Assembly: GCA_910577205.1 (NCBI GenBank)
Contig: CAJTMA010000001.1
Coordinates: 62,001-126,000, forward strand
DNA: 64,000 nt
Source of the DNA: an uncultured Alphaproteobacteria bacterium
GTDB lineage: Bacteria > Pseudomonadota > Alphaproteobacteria > RF32 > CAG-239
Direction: 5' to 3'
Below, one piece after another: positions 24,891 to 33,778 of this stretch (the stretch's first letter is position 1; every line of letters starts with the position of its first letter). Below the pieces are notes generated by a model. That model searched no databases. It saw nothing but the letters and a program-made list of their open reading frames with translations, and was not told the DNA's origin. Made by a program: the position numbers and the translations under genes.

Positions 24891-25226
24891 ATGGATAAAA
24901 ATCTGCCCTATACCGCCGAAGAGGACATTGACGGTTACCGTCTGGTCACTTTCGGCACCAATGACGGCGAGGTCAAGCTGACAACTGCCGCCACTGACAA
25001 GGTCATCGGCGTCACAAATTACATCGGTGCCCCGAAAGGTACCACCGTTGATGTCAATATTGATAATTATGGCAAAGTCAAACTTGCCGGAACGGTTGCC
25101 AAAGGCGATGACCTGACCGCCGCCGCTGACGGCAAAGCTGCAAAGGCTGAAGCCGCTGGCTGTGTCTTCGGCATGGCACTGCAAGACGGCGTTGCCGAAG
25201 ATGTTATTGAATTTTTGAAAAAGTAG
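24891..25226 (+). CDS. Capsid decoration/stabilising protein (DUF2190-like)
   Basis: 111 aa, all-beta and Gly/Ala/Lys-rich, with VIGVTNYIGAPKGTTVDV, KLAGTVAKGDDLTA and the closing GMALQDGVAEDVIEFLKK. This matches DUF2190 proteins, which sit next to major capsid genes and stabilise heads. AAAGGC lies before the ATG. Confidence 0.82.
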   Translation: MDKNLPYTAEEDIDGYRLVTFGTNDGEVKLTTAATDKVIGVTNYIGAPKGTTVDVNIDNYGKVKLAGTVAKGDDLTAAADGKAAKAEAAGCVFGMALQDGVAEDVIEFLKK

Positions 25227-25237
25227 GAGAAAAGCTT

Positions 25238-26173
25238 ATGCCTAATCAAGCATTTGAACCAGATGAACAGCTGACCGCTATAGCGATTGGCTATAAAAAT
25301 GACAAAGCGAACTATATCGGCGACAAGATTCTGCCTTATGTCCCGGTTGATGCCGTCAAATTTTCATACAACGAATTTCCGGTTGAAGAGGGTTTCTCTG
25401 TGCCTGACACCAAAGTCGGCCGCATCTCGGCACCGAAGACCGTAGATTTTAGTGCCGTCCAGAAAACAGCAATGGTTGAAGACCATGCTCTTGATGCTCT
25501 GGTGCCAAACTATGATAAAGCCGCTGCGCCGAAAAACTATGATCCGGAAGGTCGCGCTACCGAAGGCGTTACTGACTTGTGCATGTTGGCCCGCGAATTG
25601 CGCATTGCCAAATTGGTTAAAACCCCAAGCAATTATGCTTTGAAACAAACGCTTTCCGGCACCTCTCAATTTGACAGCTCTTCTTGCGACCCCTTGGAAA
25701 TTTTGCTTGAAGCTAAAGACAAAATGCTTGTCTCAGCAAATACTTTGGTTATGGGCATGAACGTCTGGACAAAGCTCCGATTGAATCCGAATTTACTCAA
25801 AGCAGTGCACGGTACTTCTGGTGATAAAGGTGCTGTTACTCGTCAGCAGCTTGCAGAGCTTTTGGAAATACCCGAAATTATCATCGGAAATAGCCGTGTC
25901 AATGTATCCAAAGAAGGGCAAAAGGCAAGCATTCAGCCGTGCTGGCAGAATTATTGCGGCTTGTTGTACATCAATCAGCATGCTGACACCAATCAAGGTT
26001 TGACTTTTGGTCTGACCGGTAGGTTTGGGGATAAGGTTGCCGGCCGCATTTTTGACCCGAATATGGGCATGCGCGGCGGTTATAAAATCCGTTCCGGTGA
26101 ATCTTGCAAGGAACTGATTGTGTCCAAACAGTGCGGTTTCCTTTTCGAAAACCCGATTTCCACAGCCGCTTAG
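25238..26173 (+). CDS. Major capsid protein, HK97 fold (Mu T-like)
   Basis: 311 aa, close to Mu gpT (305). It has the N-arm and E-loop-like region about 30-110 (ILPYVPVDAVKFSYNEF), the A-domain region with VMGMNVWTKLRLNPNLLK, and a basic C-terminus. No long prodomain is seen, fitting a separate scaffold. It assembles the icosahedral shell. TAGGAG is before the ATG. Confidence 0.88.
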   Translation: MPNQAFEPDEQLTAIAIGYKNDKANYIGDKILPYVPVDAVKFSYNEFPVEEGFSVPDTKVGRISAPKTVDFSAVQKTAMVEDHALDALVPNYDKAAAPKNYDPEGRATEGVTDLCMLARELRIAKLVKTPSNYALKQTLSGTSQFDSSSCDPLEILLEAKDKMLVSANTLVMGMNVWTKLRLNPNLLKAVHGTSGDKGAVTRQQLAELLEIPEIIIGNSRVNVSKEGQKASIQPCWQNYCGLLYINQHADTNQGLTFGLTGRFGDKVAGRIFDPNMGMRGGYKIRSGESCKELIVSKQCGFLFENPISTAA

Positions 26174-26188
26174 ACAGGAGACAGTCGC

Positions 26189-26590
26189 ATGAAAACCTTA
26201 AAAATCCTGCAAGACTGGCCACTTCGGCATGACGGCAAGGAATTAAACCGCGGTGACATTGCTGAGCTTGACGACAAATCTGCCGATTGGCTGTTGGCTC
26301 ATAACCGCGCCGAATTGGTTAAAAGTCCAGAAACAAGCGGGCAAACCGCCGCCCAAACCGCCGAAAGTCCAAAAACAGGCGAAAAGGACAATCAGACAGA
26401 GCGACAGGCTAAAATTCAAGAAGCCGTCAATAAAATGCTGACGGCTAACCCCGCCACGGCTCCCAAATGTCCGGACATCGCTGCCGCAACCGGCTTGCAG
26501 AATATTCGCAAGGAAGAACGCGACGCCGCTGTTGCCGCTTTCAAAGAAGCGCAGACCGGAAACGAAACCGCCGAAAACAAAGGAGAATAG
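26189..26590 (+). CDS. Mu gp35/HI1506-like head protein
   Basis: 133 aa. The N-terminal 45 residues form a small beta domain (MKTLKILQDWPLRHDGKELN, then GDIAELDDKSADWLLA) like the DUF7210/HI1506 module. A Gln/Thr/Lys-rich linker follows, then a C-terminal helical segment. Genes of this kind lie between capsid and gp36 in Mu-like phages. Its exact role is unknown. Confidence 0.7.
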   Translation: MKTLKILQDWPLRHDGKELNRGDIAELDDKSADWLLAHNRAELVKSPETSGQTAAQTAESPKTGEKDNQTERQAKIQEAVNKMLTANPATAPKCPDIAAATGLQNIRKEERDAAVAAFKEAQTGNETAENKGE

Positions 26591-26594
26591 CACC

Positions 26595-26996
26595 ATGGGG
26601 CAATTATACGCCACCAAAGAAGATATGTGTCAAAGATTCCGCCTAGATGACTTAAATGATCTAAGCGAAAACGATGATGCCCGTCTGGCTGCCGTTTTGA
26701 AGACGACCAGTGCTTTGATTGACGGCTACATTGCCCCCCGCTATCGCCTGCCTTTGAAGAATAAACATGATGTTTTAACCGACGCTGCCTGCGACATCGC
26801 CTATTACAAGATGTTTTATGTCGATGCCGCAGAAAGCGTCCGCCAACGATATGAAGACGCAATCCGACTGCTGAAAGACATTCAAAGCGGTAAAGCCCGT
26901 TTGAATGAACCGACCGGCAGCGAAAGCAGCCCGCAGCGCAAAGTCTTCATAAAAGCCGAACCGCGGCGGTTTACCAATAATATGTGGCAGCTATGA
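26595..26996 (+). CDS. Head-tail connector protein (DUF1320, Mu gp36 family)
   Basis: 133 aa. LYATKEDMCQRFRLDDLNDL at the start and YIAPRYRLPL near residue 50, then ALTD-like AACDIAYYKM, are the DUF1320 pattern. It probably forms part of the connector below the portal. AAAGGAGAATAG precedes the ATG at 26595. The end overlaps the next start (ATGA). Confidence 0.88.
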   Translation: MGQLYATKEDMCQRFRLDDLNDLSENDDARLAAVLKTTSALIDGYIAPRYRLPLKNKHDVLTDAACDIAYYKMFYVDAAESVRQRYEDAIRLLKDIQSGKARLNEPTGSESSPQRKVFIKAEPRRFTNNMWQL

Positions 26997-27463
26997 GCGG
27001 CGTTTCCGTAAAAATTGACCTCAGCGGCCTATCCAAACTCAACCGGACAATAGAAACCTTTAGCCGGAAAATCAAAGACCGGCGGGCGCTCAATCTGGCT
27101 TTGGCGACAACGCTGCGCGAATGTACGCGGAAACGGTTTGAGACAAAGAAAACACCGGAAGGCAAAGCCTGGACTTCCCCGTTGGTTCAGTCCGGAGATT
27201 TACGAGGAAAGCTCCTTATTGATGCCAACGAACAGATTGCCAAAGTCGGCTCTAACCTTGTTTATGCAGCAATCCACCAGTTTGGCGGCGTTATCAAGGC
27301 AAAAAAAGGCAAAGCGTTAATGTTTACCGTTGGCAATAAAACGCTGTTTAGGCGCAAGGTCACAATTAAGGCAAATCCTTATCTGGGTGTTTCCGAACAA
27401 GATGAAGCGGCCTTGGCTGACACCGTTAAAGTTTACGCAGAAGAGGCTTTGAAAGATGATTGA
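26993..27463 (+). CDS. Virion morphogenesis protein (Mu G / phage tail completion family)
   Basis: 156 aa. The start ATG 26993 overlaps the gp36 stop. KRRALNLALATTLRECTRKR-like basic helix, then LVQSGDLRGKL and VYAAIHQFGGVIK, are diagnostic of the phage_tail_S/Mu gpG family. It acts at the head-tail joining step. Confidence 0.88.
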   Translation: MSGVSVKIDLSGLSKLNRTIETFSRKIKDRRALNLALATTLRECTRKRFETKKTPEGKAWTSPLVQSGDLRGKLLIDANEQIAKVGSNLVYAAIHQFGGVIKAKKGKALMFTVGNKTLFRRKVTIKANPYLGVSEQDEAALADTVKVYAEEALKDD

Positions 27464-28055
27464 AAATATTGAAATTGCCATTTTAAAGCAGCTTAACGAC
27501 AGCTTTGGCGGAGAAAAACCCGCATTAGGCTACAAAATCGAAAAAATAGACAGCTACAAGGCTGAACTTTCCGATTTTGGCACCTTGATAAAAAATAAGC
27601 GGACGGCTGCCTTGGTTGCCTGCGGCGGAATTTCCTTAAACAACGACTATCCGGAAGGTAACGAATACAACATTAGCATTCTGATTTACCTCTACAGCCG
27701 CAATACCAAATTAAACGAGCGCTCAACTCGTTTCGGCGGCACAGGTTCGGTTGGACTTTACCGTATGTTGACGGACGTTATCCGCCTTTTGAACCGCAAT
27801 GACCTCGGCATTCTTAGTTCGGAGCTGGTTTTAGACGATGCTCACCCGATTTTTGACAATAAAGTCAACAATTTTAACGCCGCTTGCTGGGAACTCGAAT
27901 TCAAAGGCGTGTTTACAGACCATTTTGCCGCTTATCCGGGAATGAACAAGCCGGATTTGCTTAAAACCATAGCCGCCGATTGGATTGTCAGCGGCGCCAA
28001 ATCTAAAACAGTTGTCAAATTTGACCATGAAAGTGAAGAATCTGATGCAGAATAA
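27456..28055 (+). CDS. DUF1834 protein (Mu gp37 family)
   Basis: 199 aa. MIENIEIAILKQLNDSFGG at the start, YNISILIYLYSRN near residue 75 and GSVGLYRMLTDVIRLL near 100 fit DUF1834. It is a tail terminator-like or connector protein in Mu-like phages. It overlaps gpG by 8 bases and gp38 by 11. Confidence 0.85.
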   Translation: MIENIEIAILKQLNDSFGGEKPALGYKIEKIDSYKAELSDFGTLIKNKRTAALVACGGISLNNDYPEGNEYNISILIYLYSRNTKLNERSTRFGGTGSVGLYRMLTDVIRLLNRNDLGILSSELVLDDAHPIFDNKVNNFNAACWELEFKGVFTDHFAAYPGMNKPDLLKTIAADWIVSGAKSKTVVKFDHESEESDAE

Positions 28056-28245
28056 AATTTTTATAAAGCCCCGCAAGCCCGAATTCATCGTTTTTAAGCC
28101 CAATGGCTGCCGGCTTAAAGCCGAAGGCGAATATGTCGATGCCGTTCCGTTCTGGCAACGCCGTATCAATGATCGCGACGTTATCGCTGCCCAGCCGGCA
28201 AAATCGGCCGCAGCCGTTTCTTCAACCCCTAAAAAAGGAAAATAA
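28045..28245 (+). CDS. DUF2635 protein (Mu gp38 family)
   Basis: 66 aa. FIKPRKPEFIVFKPNGCRLK, then AEGEYVDAVPFWQRRIND and RDVIAAQP, is the DUF2635 pattern. It is a small conserved protein always placed just before the tail sheath gene; its function is unknown. The ATG 28045 lies within the end of gp37. Confidence 0.85.
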   Translation: MQNKIFIKPRKPEFIVFKPNGCRLKAEGEYVDAVPFWQRRINDRDVIAAQPAKSAAAVSSTPKKGK

Positions 28246-28248
28246 TCC

Positions 28249-29718
28249 ATGTCTGTAACCTATAAAGAAATTGCCAATAATCTGAAGGTGCCGGGCGTTT
28301 ATGCCGAAATCGACGCTTCACTTGCCCGTCGCGGTTTAAGCGGCAAAGAAAGCGTCGGCCTTATTATTGGACAGAAATCAGACGGCACTGCTGAATATAA
28401 CAAAGTATATGCAGTCGCAGACTTAAATGCCGTTTTGGAGCTGGTTGGCACCGGCTCGGAAATCCACCGTATGGCCGCCGCCTGGTTCAAAAACAACAAA
28501 AGCAATGCTTTGAAAATTATGGCCGTCGAACAGAAAGAAGGCGTTGCCGCTACTTTCAATTTGACCGTTTCCGCCGACAAAGCCGCTGCCGGCATGATTA
28601 ATTTGATGATTGCCGGCTATCCGGTCAGAGTGACGGTTGAAGCCGATGCCACCACGGAAATTTTGCAAAATGCCTTGGTTGAAGCCATTAATGCCGAAAC
28701 TATGCTGCCGGTATCTGCAACCAAAGCCACCGGTGAAGACAGTACGGGCCAAATCGTCCTGACCGCCAAACATAAAGGTGCTGCCGGCAATAATATTGAC
28801 GTCCGTTTTAACTATTATGACGGCGAAAAAACCGCTGCCGGCGTTACGCTTGAAATTGCCAAAGGTACGGAAGGCACCGGCAATGTTTCTCTGCTTGACG
28901 CTCTGGCGGCTCTGGGCGATGAATATGCAACCGATATTGTTACCAGCTACACAGATGAGGCTAATCTCCGCCTTATCCGCAGCACCTTAGTTGAACGCTT
29001 CGGCGCCATGGTTTGCAATGAAAGCACGCTGTATATTGCGTCTAACGGTTCCTATGCCGAGCTGGCGACATTGTCTTCAAGCCTTAACTCCGAGCATATC
29101 GTTCTGGTGGAAAACTATAAAGCCCCGCAAATGCCGGAAGTCAGAGCCGCCGAGGTCGCCGCAATTTGCGCCTATGAAGCGCAGCAGGATCCTGCCCGCC
29201 AGTATCGCACCCTTGTTCTTAATGGAGATTTGCCGAGCAAAACCCCGTTTAAGTCCGATGAACGCAATTTGCTGCTTAACCACGGCGTGGCAACCACTTT
29301 AACGGATTCGGTCGGCAATGTTACGATTGAACGCATCGTTACGACTTACCAGAAAAACGCAGTCGGAGCCGCAGACGAAGCCTATCTGGATTTAACCACC
29401 GTCAAAACCCTCATTTACCTGCGCTATTCATACATCAAGCGCATGGGGGAGAAATTCCCGCGGCACAAACTGGCAGATGACAGCTACCCGGTAGAAGCCG
29501 GCCAAGCTATCGCAACGCCGACGGTCATTAAGGCGGAAGCCGTCGCTTTGGCTGGCGATTGGCTGAAAGCCGGCTTGATTGAAAATCTGGATGACTTCAA
29601 AGAAGGCATTGTCAGCGAACGCAATGCGCTTGATGTCAACCGCGTCGACCAACTGTTGCAGCCTGACATCATCAATAATTTGATGGTCGTGGCCTGCAAA
29701 ATTCAATTCAAATTGTAG
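28249..29718 (+). CDS. Contractile tail sheath protein (Mu L family)
   Basis: 489 aa, matching Mu gpL (495). IANNLKVPGVYAEIDASLA at the N-terminus and the C-terminal KRMGEKFPRHKLADD and LDVNRVDQLLQPDIINNLMV blocks are typical of Mu sheaths. It forms the contractile outer tail, so the phage is a myovirus. AAAGGAAAATAATCC is before the ATG. Confidence 0.94.
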   Translation: MSVTYKEIANNLKVPGVYAEIDASLARRGLSGKESVGLIIGQKSDGTAEYNKVYAVADLNAVLELVGTGSEIHRMAAAWFKNNKSNALKIMAVEQKEGVAATFNLTVSADKAAAGMINLMIAGYPVRVTVEADATTEILQNALVEAINAETMLPVSATKATGEDSTGQIVLTAKHKGAAGNNIDVRFNYYDGEKTAAGVTLEIAKGTEGTGNVSLLDALAALGDEYATDIVTSYTDEANLRLIRSTLVERFGAMVCNESTLYIASNGSYAELATLSSSLNSEHIVLVENYKAPQMPEVRAAEVAAICAYEAQQDPARQYRTLVLNGDLPSKTPFKSDERNLLLNHGVATTLTDSVGNVTIERIVTTYQKNAVGAADEAYLDLTTVKTLIYLRYSYIKRMGEKFPRHKLADDSYPVEAGQAIATPTVIKAEAVALAGDWLKAGLIENLDDFKEGIVSERNALDVNRVDQLLQPDIINNLMVVACKIQFKL

Positions 29719-29729
29719 GAGACAGATAA

Positions 29730-30107
29730 ATGCCTGAAATGTTCACAAGCAACAATCCCGATATCGTATTCGGCATCGCTGAAGTCAAGGCTGACGGCGA
29801 AACCGTTGCTAAAATAAGCGATGTTGCGTTCAAACCCGCCGGCGTCCAGTTCGAAGACGACAACAACGGCACTTGTTTCATTCCCTCTCAGGCGGGAGCC
29901 GTCTTGAAATATAAAAGCCGGCTTTGCAAGGGGCAGAGCCTTAAAAATATCAACGCAAAGCATGACGTTACTGTTGTTATCACAGCCAACACTGGACAGG
30001 TTCATGTCATGCCGCACGCGGTTAAAATGAGCCCCAGCGAATTTTCGCGGGGCGGCTATGACGAAGAATTCCACTCATCAGAAAGCGAGGAGATTAAACG
30101 TGGCTAA
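29730..30107 (+). CDS. Tail tube protein (Mu M family)
   Basis: 125 aa, the length of Mu gpM. All-beta, with GIAEVKADGETVAKISDVAF and a middle GTCFIPSQAGAVLKY block. It stacks as hexamers inside the sheath. TAGGAG precedes the ATG. Its end overlaps the chaperone GTG start by 8 bases. Confidence 0.88.
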   Translation: MPEMFTSNNPDIVFGIAEVKADGETVAKISDVAFKPAGVQFEDDNNGTCFIPSQAGAVLKYKSRLCKGQSLKNINAKHDVTVVITANTGQVHVMPHAVKMSPSEFSRGGYDEEFHSSESEEIKRG

Positions 30108-30480
30108 CTTAAAGTTTAATTTAGAGGACGGGCTGCAAATTAACGGCGCCGTTCACAAAGAAGTCGAATTGCGCGAGCTGACAGTCGGCGACATGATGGA
30201 TGCCGAGGCTGAGGTTGAAGAATTGGTTATTGCTGAAGACGGCAAGCCGGTTTACAAAGTTTCGCCGTCAAAATTTGCCCATGAAATCCTGCGGCGCAGC
30301 ATTGTCAAGCTTGGAGAACTGCCAATGCCGTTGTCTAAAGCCGAATACCGGCTGTTGTCCAGAACCGACTTAATCATCATGCAGCAGCACGCCGAAAAAA
30401 TAGACAATCTAATGGTTGAAAAGGTAACCGCCCGGGGGCGAGCTAATACGGCAGCTTCCGCAGGTTTACAAACTGCTTAA
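30100..30480 (+). CDS. Tail assembly chaperone, short form (Mu gp41-like)
   Basis: 126 aa. Start GTG 30100 is supported by AGGAG (30,088-30,092) seven bases upstream, better than the ATG at 30058 inside the tube gene. ELRELTVGDMMDAEAEVEEL and ILRRSIVKLGELPMPLSKAE match phage tail chaperones (TAC family). It coats the tape measure before tube polymerisation. A GGGGGCGA site near its end allows the extended form. Confidence 0.85.
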   Translation: MANLKFNLEDGLQINGAVHKEVELRELTVGDMMDAEAEVEELVIAEDGKPVYKVSPSKFAHEILRRSIVKLGELPMPLSKAEYRLLSRTDLIIMQQHAEKIDNLMVEKVTARGRANTAASAGLQTA

Positions 30481-30565
30481 GGAAGCTGTCAGCGGCGGCA
30501 TTCCTTTTAAGGAAGCCCGGCAAATGCCCATGTCTACCCTGGTTTTATTAATTTACGGATTTTAA
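30100..30565 (+). CDS. Tail assembly chaperone, -2 frameshift extended form
   Basis: At 30,434-30,441 GGGGGCGA lies in the chaperone frame as CGG GGG CGA. If the GGG-decoding tRNA slips back two bases it re-pairs with GGG exactly, and reading continues as GGC GAG CTA. The new frame is open to TAA at 30,563-30,565 and reads GELIRQLPQVYKLLKEAV, then SGGIPFKEARQMPMSTLVLL, which looks like a genuine chaperone C-domain. Tail phages make this pair by programmed slippage; as I recall, Mu itself uses -2. No start codon serves this frame otherwise. Confidence 0.75.
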
Positions 30566-30567
30566 CA

Positions 30568-32589
30568 GTGAAAACGATACGCACAGCGATAGAATTAAGC
30601 CTTCTCGGCAACATATCCGCACAAAGCAATGCGTTTGCCGCGAGCTTTAACCGTCTGGAAAGTTCCGGGCGGCGTTCGCTGCTGGGTATCGCCAATGCTG
30701 CCAATCGGACACATTCAGCCTTAGGTTCGGTGTTCAACCGCGGCACAGCCCTGATTGGCAGTGTTGGCCTCGGCGTTTCCGGCAAATCCATGGCCGACTT
30801 GCAAACCCGCCTGACCCGCTTACGCATTCAGGCGGGCATAAGCAAAGAAGAAATGGAAAAGTTCAATAAAGAACTTTATAAAACCGCCCAGAACCGCGAC
30901 ATCAATATCAGTACCGGAGAATTGCTGTCTGCGATTGAAAAAATCGTCAGTAAAACCGGCGACATGAAATTTGCCGCCGATAACATGAAAAACCTTGCCT
31001 ATGCCATTTCCGCCACCGGCGCCGCCGGACAAGATGTTGGTGCCATGGGCGCGGATTTGATGGAAAAATTCGGCATTAAAGATAAAAAAGACATTATCGA
31101 AACCATGGGCTTGCTGGTCAACCAAGGCAAGGCCGGCGCTTTCGAGTTGCGCGACTTAGCCAGCCAGGGTGAAAGGGTGACGGCGGCGTATGCTTCAACC
31201 GGCCGTATGGGCAAGGTTGCCGTTGCCGAAATGGGCGCCATGCTGCAAATGGCGCGTAAATCGACAGGTTCTCCGGAACAAACCGCCACCGCCTTGGAAG
31301 CCCTCATCCGCAACTTTAACGACCCGAACAAGCGCAAAATCTTAACCGGAAACGGCATTAAAATTCTGGACCCGGAAGATCCTAAACGTATGCGGTCAAT
31401 TGTTGAAATCTCTAAGGATTTAATCAAATTAACCAAAGGCGACACGTCAAAAATCGGCCGAGTTATCGACCAAGAAGGCCTTAAAGCCTTAATGGCCTTG
31501 GTTATCGAGTATAAACAAACCGGCGGCTTTAAGAGCGTTGAGGAATTTTTAACGGTCAGCTCAGACCCTCAGGCTCTGCTAGACGATTCCAAAGAAGTCG
31601 CGCAGAATCTTAACTCCGCGATGATGTCATTAAGCACGGCCGTCAATTACTTTGCCAATACAAACCTGGCTAAACCGGTGCAAATGCTGGCGGACGCCAT
31701 AAACAGCACCGACCCGGAAACGCTGCAGCAATGGCTTAAATATGCCGGCACGGCTTTCGGCGGGCTGGCTGCCGTTTGGGCGGGGTCGAAAGTTGTCGGC
31801 ATGGGCGCCTCAGCCCTTGCCATGCTTGGCGGCGGCAAAGGCGGCGCGGCTTCAGTTGCCGGCAGCATTGCCAATATTGCCAGCTTGTCTCGCCCGCTGC
31901 CTGTTTTCGTCGTTAATAGTGATGGCCCGCAGCTGCCGCGATATGCTCGCCGTTACGGGCGCAATTCAGGCATTGCCGATATTGCCGGCTCAATTGGCGT
32001 TTCTGGCGGGCGTTGGGGACGCCTGCTTAAAGCAACCGGCCGTTTGGGCGCTATCGGCGCAGCTGGCTATGGTTTATACAGCGCATATAACGCCGATAAT
32101 AACATTGACCGCGGCGAAGGTCTCGGAATGGCGCTCGGCGGCACAATCGGCATGCTTGGCGGCCCGCTCGGCGTTATGATTGGAACTTACGCCGGACAGA
32201 AAATTGGCGGCTATGTCGGTGGTCTGGTCGATGATTTCAAAAAAGCCCAAAATGCGGAAGAGGTCGGCAAAATTGTCGGGCGCGAACTCAACAAATTATC
32301 AAAAATCCTGCCGGGGGGCGAGTTTTTAAGCCAATACGCTGAAGCTGCGGCGGAAAAACTGGGCGGCGCAATCGGGCAATTCTTCGACAGCGTTACCGGC
32401 AAGCAAGAGCAACAGGAAGAAAAAATCAAAGCCAGGGAACAATCAACCCTGCATAAAATCAGTAATGAAATTAATCTGGTGATTGACGACCAAGGTGCCC
32501 GCCTTGTTCGAAAAAACACCAGCGAACCGCAACAAACCAAAATTAACGTTGATTTAGGATATACAAGGATGCCGAGCCATGCAGTTTGA
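30568..32589 (+). CDS. Tail tape measure protein (Mu gp42 family)
   Basis: 673 aa. Residues about 75-330 match TP901-type tape measures (NMKNLAYAISATGAAGQDVG, then RDLASQGERVTAAYAS). Two Gly/Ala-rich hydrophobic stretches occupy about 390-440 and 490-545. The length sets the tail length. It starts with GTG three bases after the stop of the frameshifted chaperone, so translation is probably coupled to it. The 3' end overlaps the next gene. Confidence 0.92.
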   Translation: MKTIRTAIELSLLGNISAQSNAFAASFNRLESSGRRSLLGIANAANRTHSALGSVFNRGTALIGSVGLGVSGKSMADLQTRLTRLRIQAGISKEEMEKFNKELYKTAQNRDINISTGELLSAIEKIVSKTGDMKFAADNMKNLAYAISATGAAGQDVGAMGADLMEKFGIKDKKDIIETMGLLVNQGKAGAFELRDLASQGERVTAAYASTGRMGKVAVAEMGAMLQMARKSTGSPEQTATALEALIRNFNDPNKRKILTGNGIKILDPEDPKRMRSIVEISKDLIKLTKGDTSKIGRVIDQEGLKALMALVIEYKQTGGFKSVEEFLTVSSDPQALLDDSKEVAQNLNSAMMSLSTAVNYFANTNLAKPVQMLADAINSTDPETLQQWLKYAGTAFGGLAAVWAGSKVVGMGASALAMLGGGKGGAASVAGSIANIASLSRPLPVFVVNSDGPQLPRYARRYGRNSGIADIAGSIGVSGGRWGRLLKATGRLGAIGAAGYGLYSAYNADNNIDRGEGLGMALGGTIGMLGGPLGVMIGTYAGQKIGGYVGGLVDDFKKAQNAEEVGKIVGRELNKLSKILPGGEFLSQYAEAAAEKLGGAIGQFFDSVTGKQEQQEEKIKAREQSTLHKISNEINLVIDDQGARLVRKNTSEPQQTKINVDLGYTRMPSHAV

Positions 32590-33778
32590 GAAAGAAGACA
32601 TTATCAAAATCAACGGTATTGAGCTTCACGCCCGCAATGACGATTGGGGGCAAAGCGGCAAAAAGTCCGATAATCAGGTGCTTTTGACCGATGAAAGCTC
32701 GTCACAGGCAACAAATTGCCAGCTTGACGCGGTGGATTTCCGCATAGAAGCCTATTATGTCGGCGCCGATTATAAAGAGGTCGTTTCTAAACTTTACCGG
32801 ATTTACAAGCAGCAAAAAAACATGCTGCTTGAACATCATGACGTTGGCCGCGTCTGGGTAAAATTCTCTAATGGCGGCTACCGGGTCAAAAAAACGCAGC
32901 GGCGCTTGTGGTATCGGGAATTTGTCCTGAATCTGGTTAAAGCCAATGCCGCCGACCTTAAAATTCAGGTGGTCGAAGTTCAGCAGCTGGCAGAAGTCCA
33001 GTTGAAAAAGGAAGCCGAACAGTCTTTATTGGACTTTTTAAGCAAATTCAACGCTGATTTTATCATCGACAATATCACCAGCCTTGTCAAAAATGAAACG
33101 GTAAACAATTTATACGCACTTGCTGATTTAATATCCGGTTACGGTGCTGACAATCTGTTGGGTGGAATTATTAACCCGTTTGTCGGCACTTTTGAAAATA
33201 TGACATCCATGGCCGGCGGCATCGGCGGAACTATTTTGTCTTACCTGTTGTTCGGCAGGTCTAAAAACGACCGTAAATACACGGCGGAGGAAACAAATTC
33301 TGAAGACGCAAAAAAATATTACCATACTTATATTGATATTGCTGACAAAGCAGACATTAACTTAAAAGACGCAGATCCGGAAGTTGCCCAAAACACACAG
33401 GCCGCAATCGACCTTATCAAACAGGCCGCCATTGTCAAGGCTTGCGAAAGCGTGGCGGATTCGCCGTTTGATACAAAAGATGAAATCGAACAGGCCATAA
33501 AAGAGCTTGAACGCATATCCGACAAAATTATCCATGCAGCCGAGAACGACAAAAATATTCAAAACGACATTCATAACACGGTAAACCGTGCCGTCGGCAT
33601 TATGCAATCACATCCGGTTTGCAATGCCAAGCAAGTCGTTAAAAACATCAGCTTGCCGGCAATTGTCATCTGTCATGATGAACATTGCAACGAAGCTGCG
33701 TTTCTGAAAAACAACAAGATCCGCCATCCGTTATTTGTGCCGGCAGGCGTAAAACTGGAGGTCATCAGCAATGATTGA
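32579..33778 (+). CDS. DNA circularisation N-terminal domain protein (Mu gp43/N family)
   Basis: 399 aa. The N-terminal 100 residues (INGIELHARNDDWGQSGKKS, GRVWVKFSNGGYRVKKT) are the DNA_circ_N domain of Mu gpN. The middle has Gly-rich hydrophobic helices (about 195-225) and the rest is helical. It is a tail/baseplate hub component. The ATG overlaps the tape measure end by 11 bases. Confidence 0.85.
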   Translation: MQFEKEDIIKINGIELHARNDDWGQSGKKSDNQVLLTDESSSQATNCQLDAVDFRIEAYYVGADYKEVVSKLYRIYKQQKNMLLEHHDVGRVWVKFSNGGYRVKKTQRRLWYREFVLNLVKANAADLKIQVVEVQQLAEVQLKKEAEQSLLDFLSKFNADFIIDNITSLVKNETVNNLYALADLISGYGADNLLGGIINPFVGTFENMTSMAGGIGGTILSYLLFGRSKNDRKYTAEETNSEDAKKYYHTYIDIADKADINLKDADPEVAQNTQAAIDLIKQAAIVKACESVADSPFDTKDEIEQAIKELERISDKIIHAAENDKNIQNDIHNTVNRAVGIMQSHPVCNAKQVVKNISLPAIVICHDEHCNEAAFLKNNKIRHPLFVPAGVKLEVISND

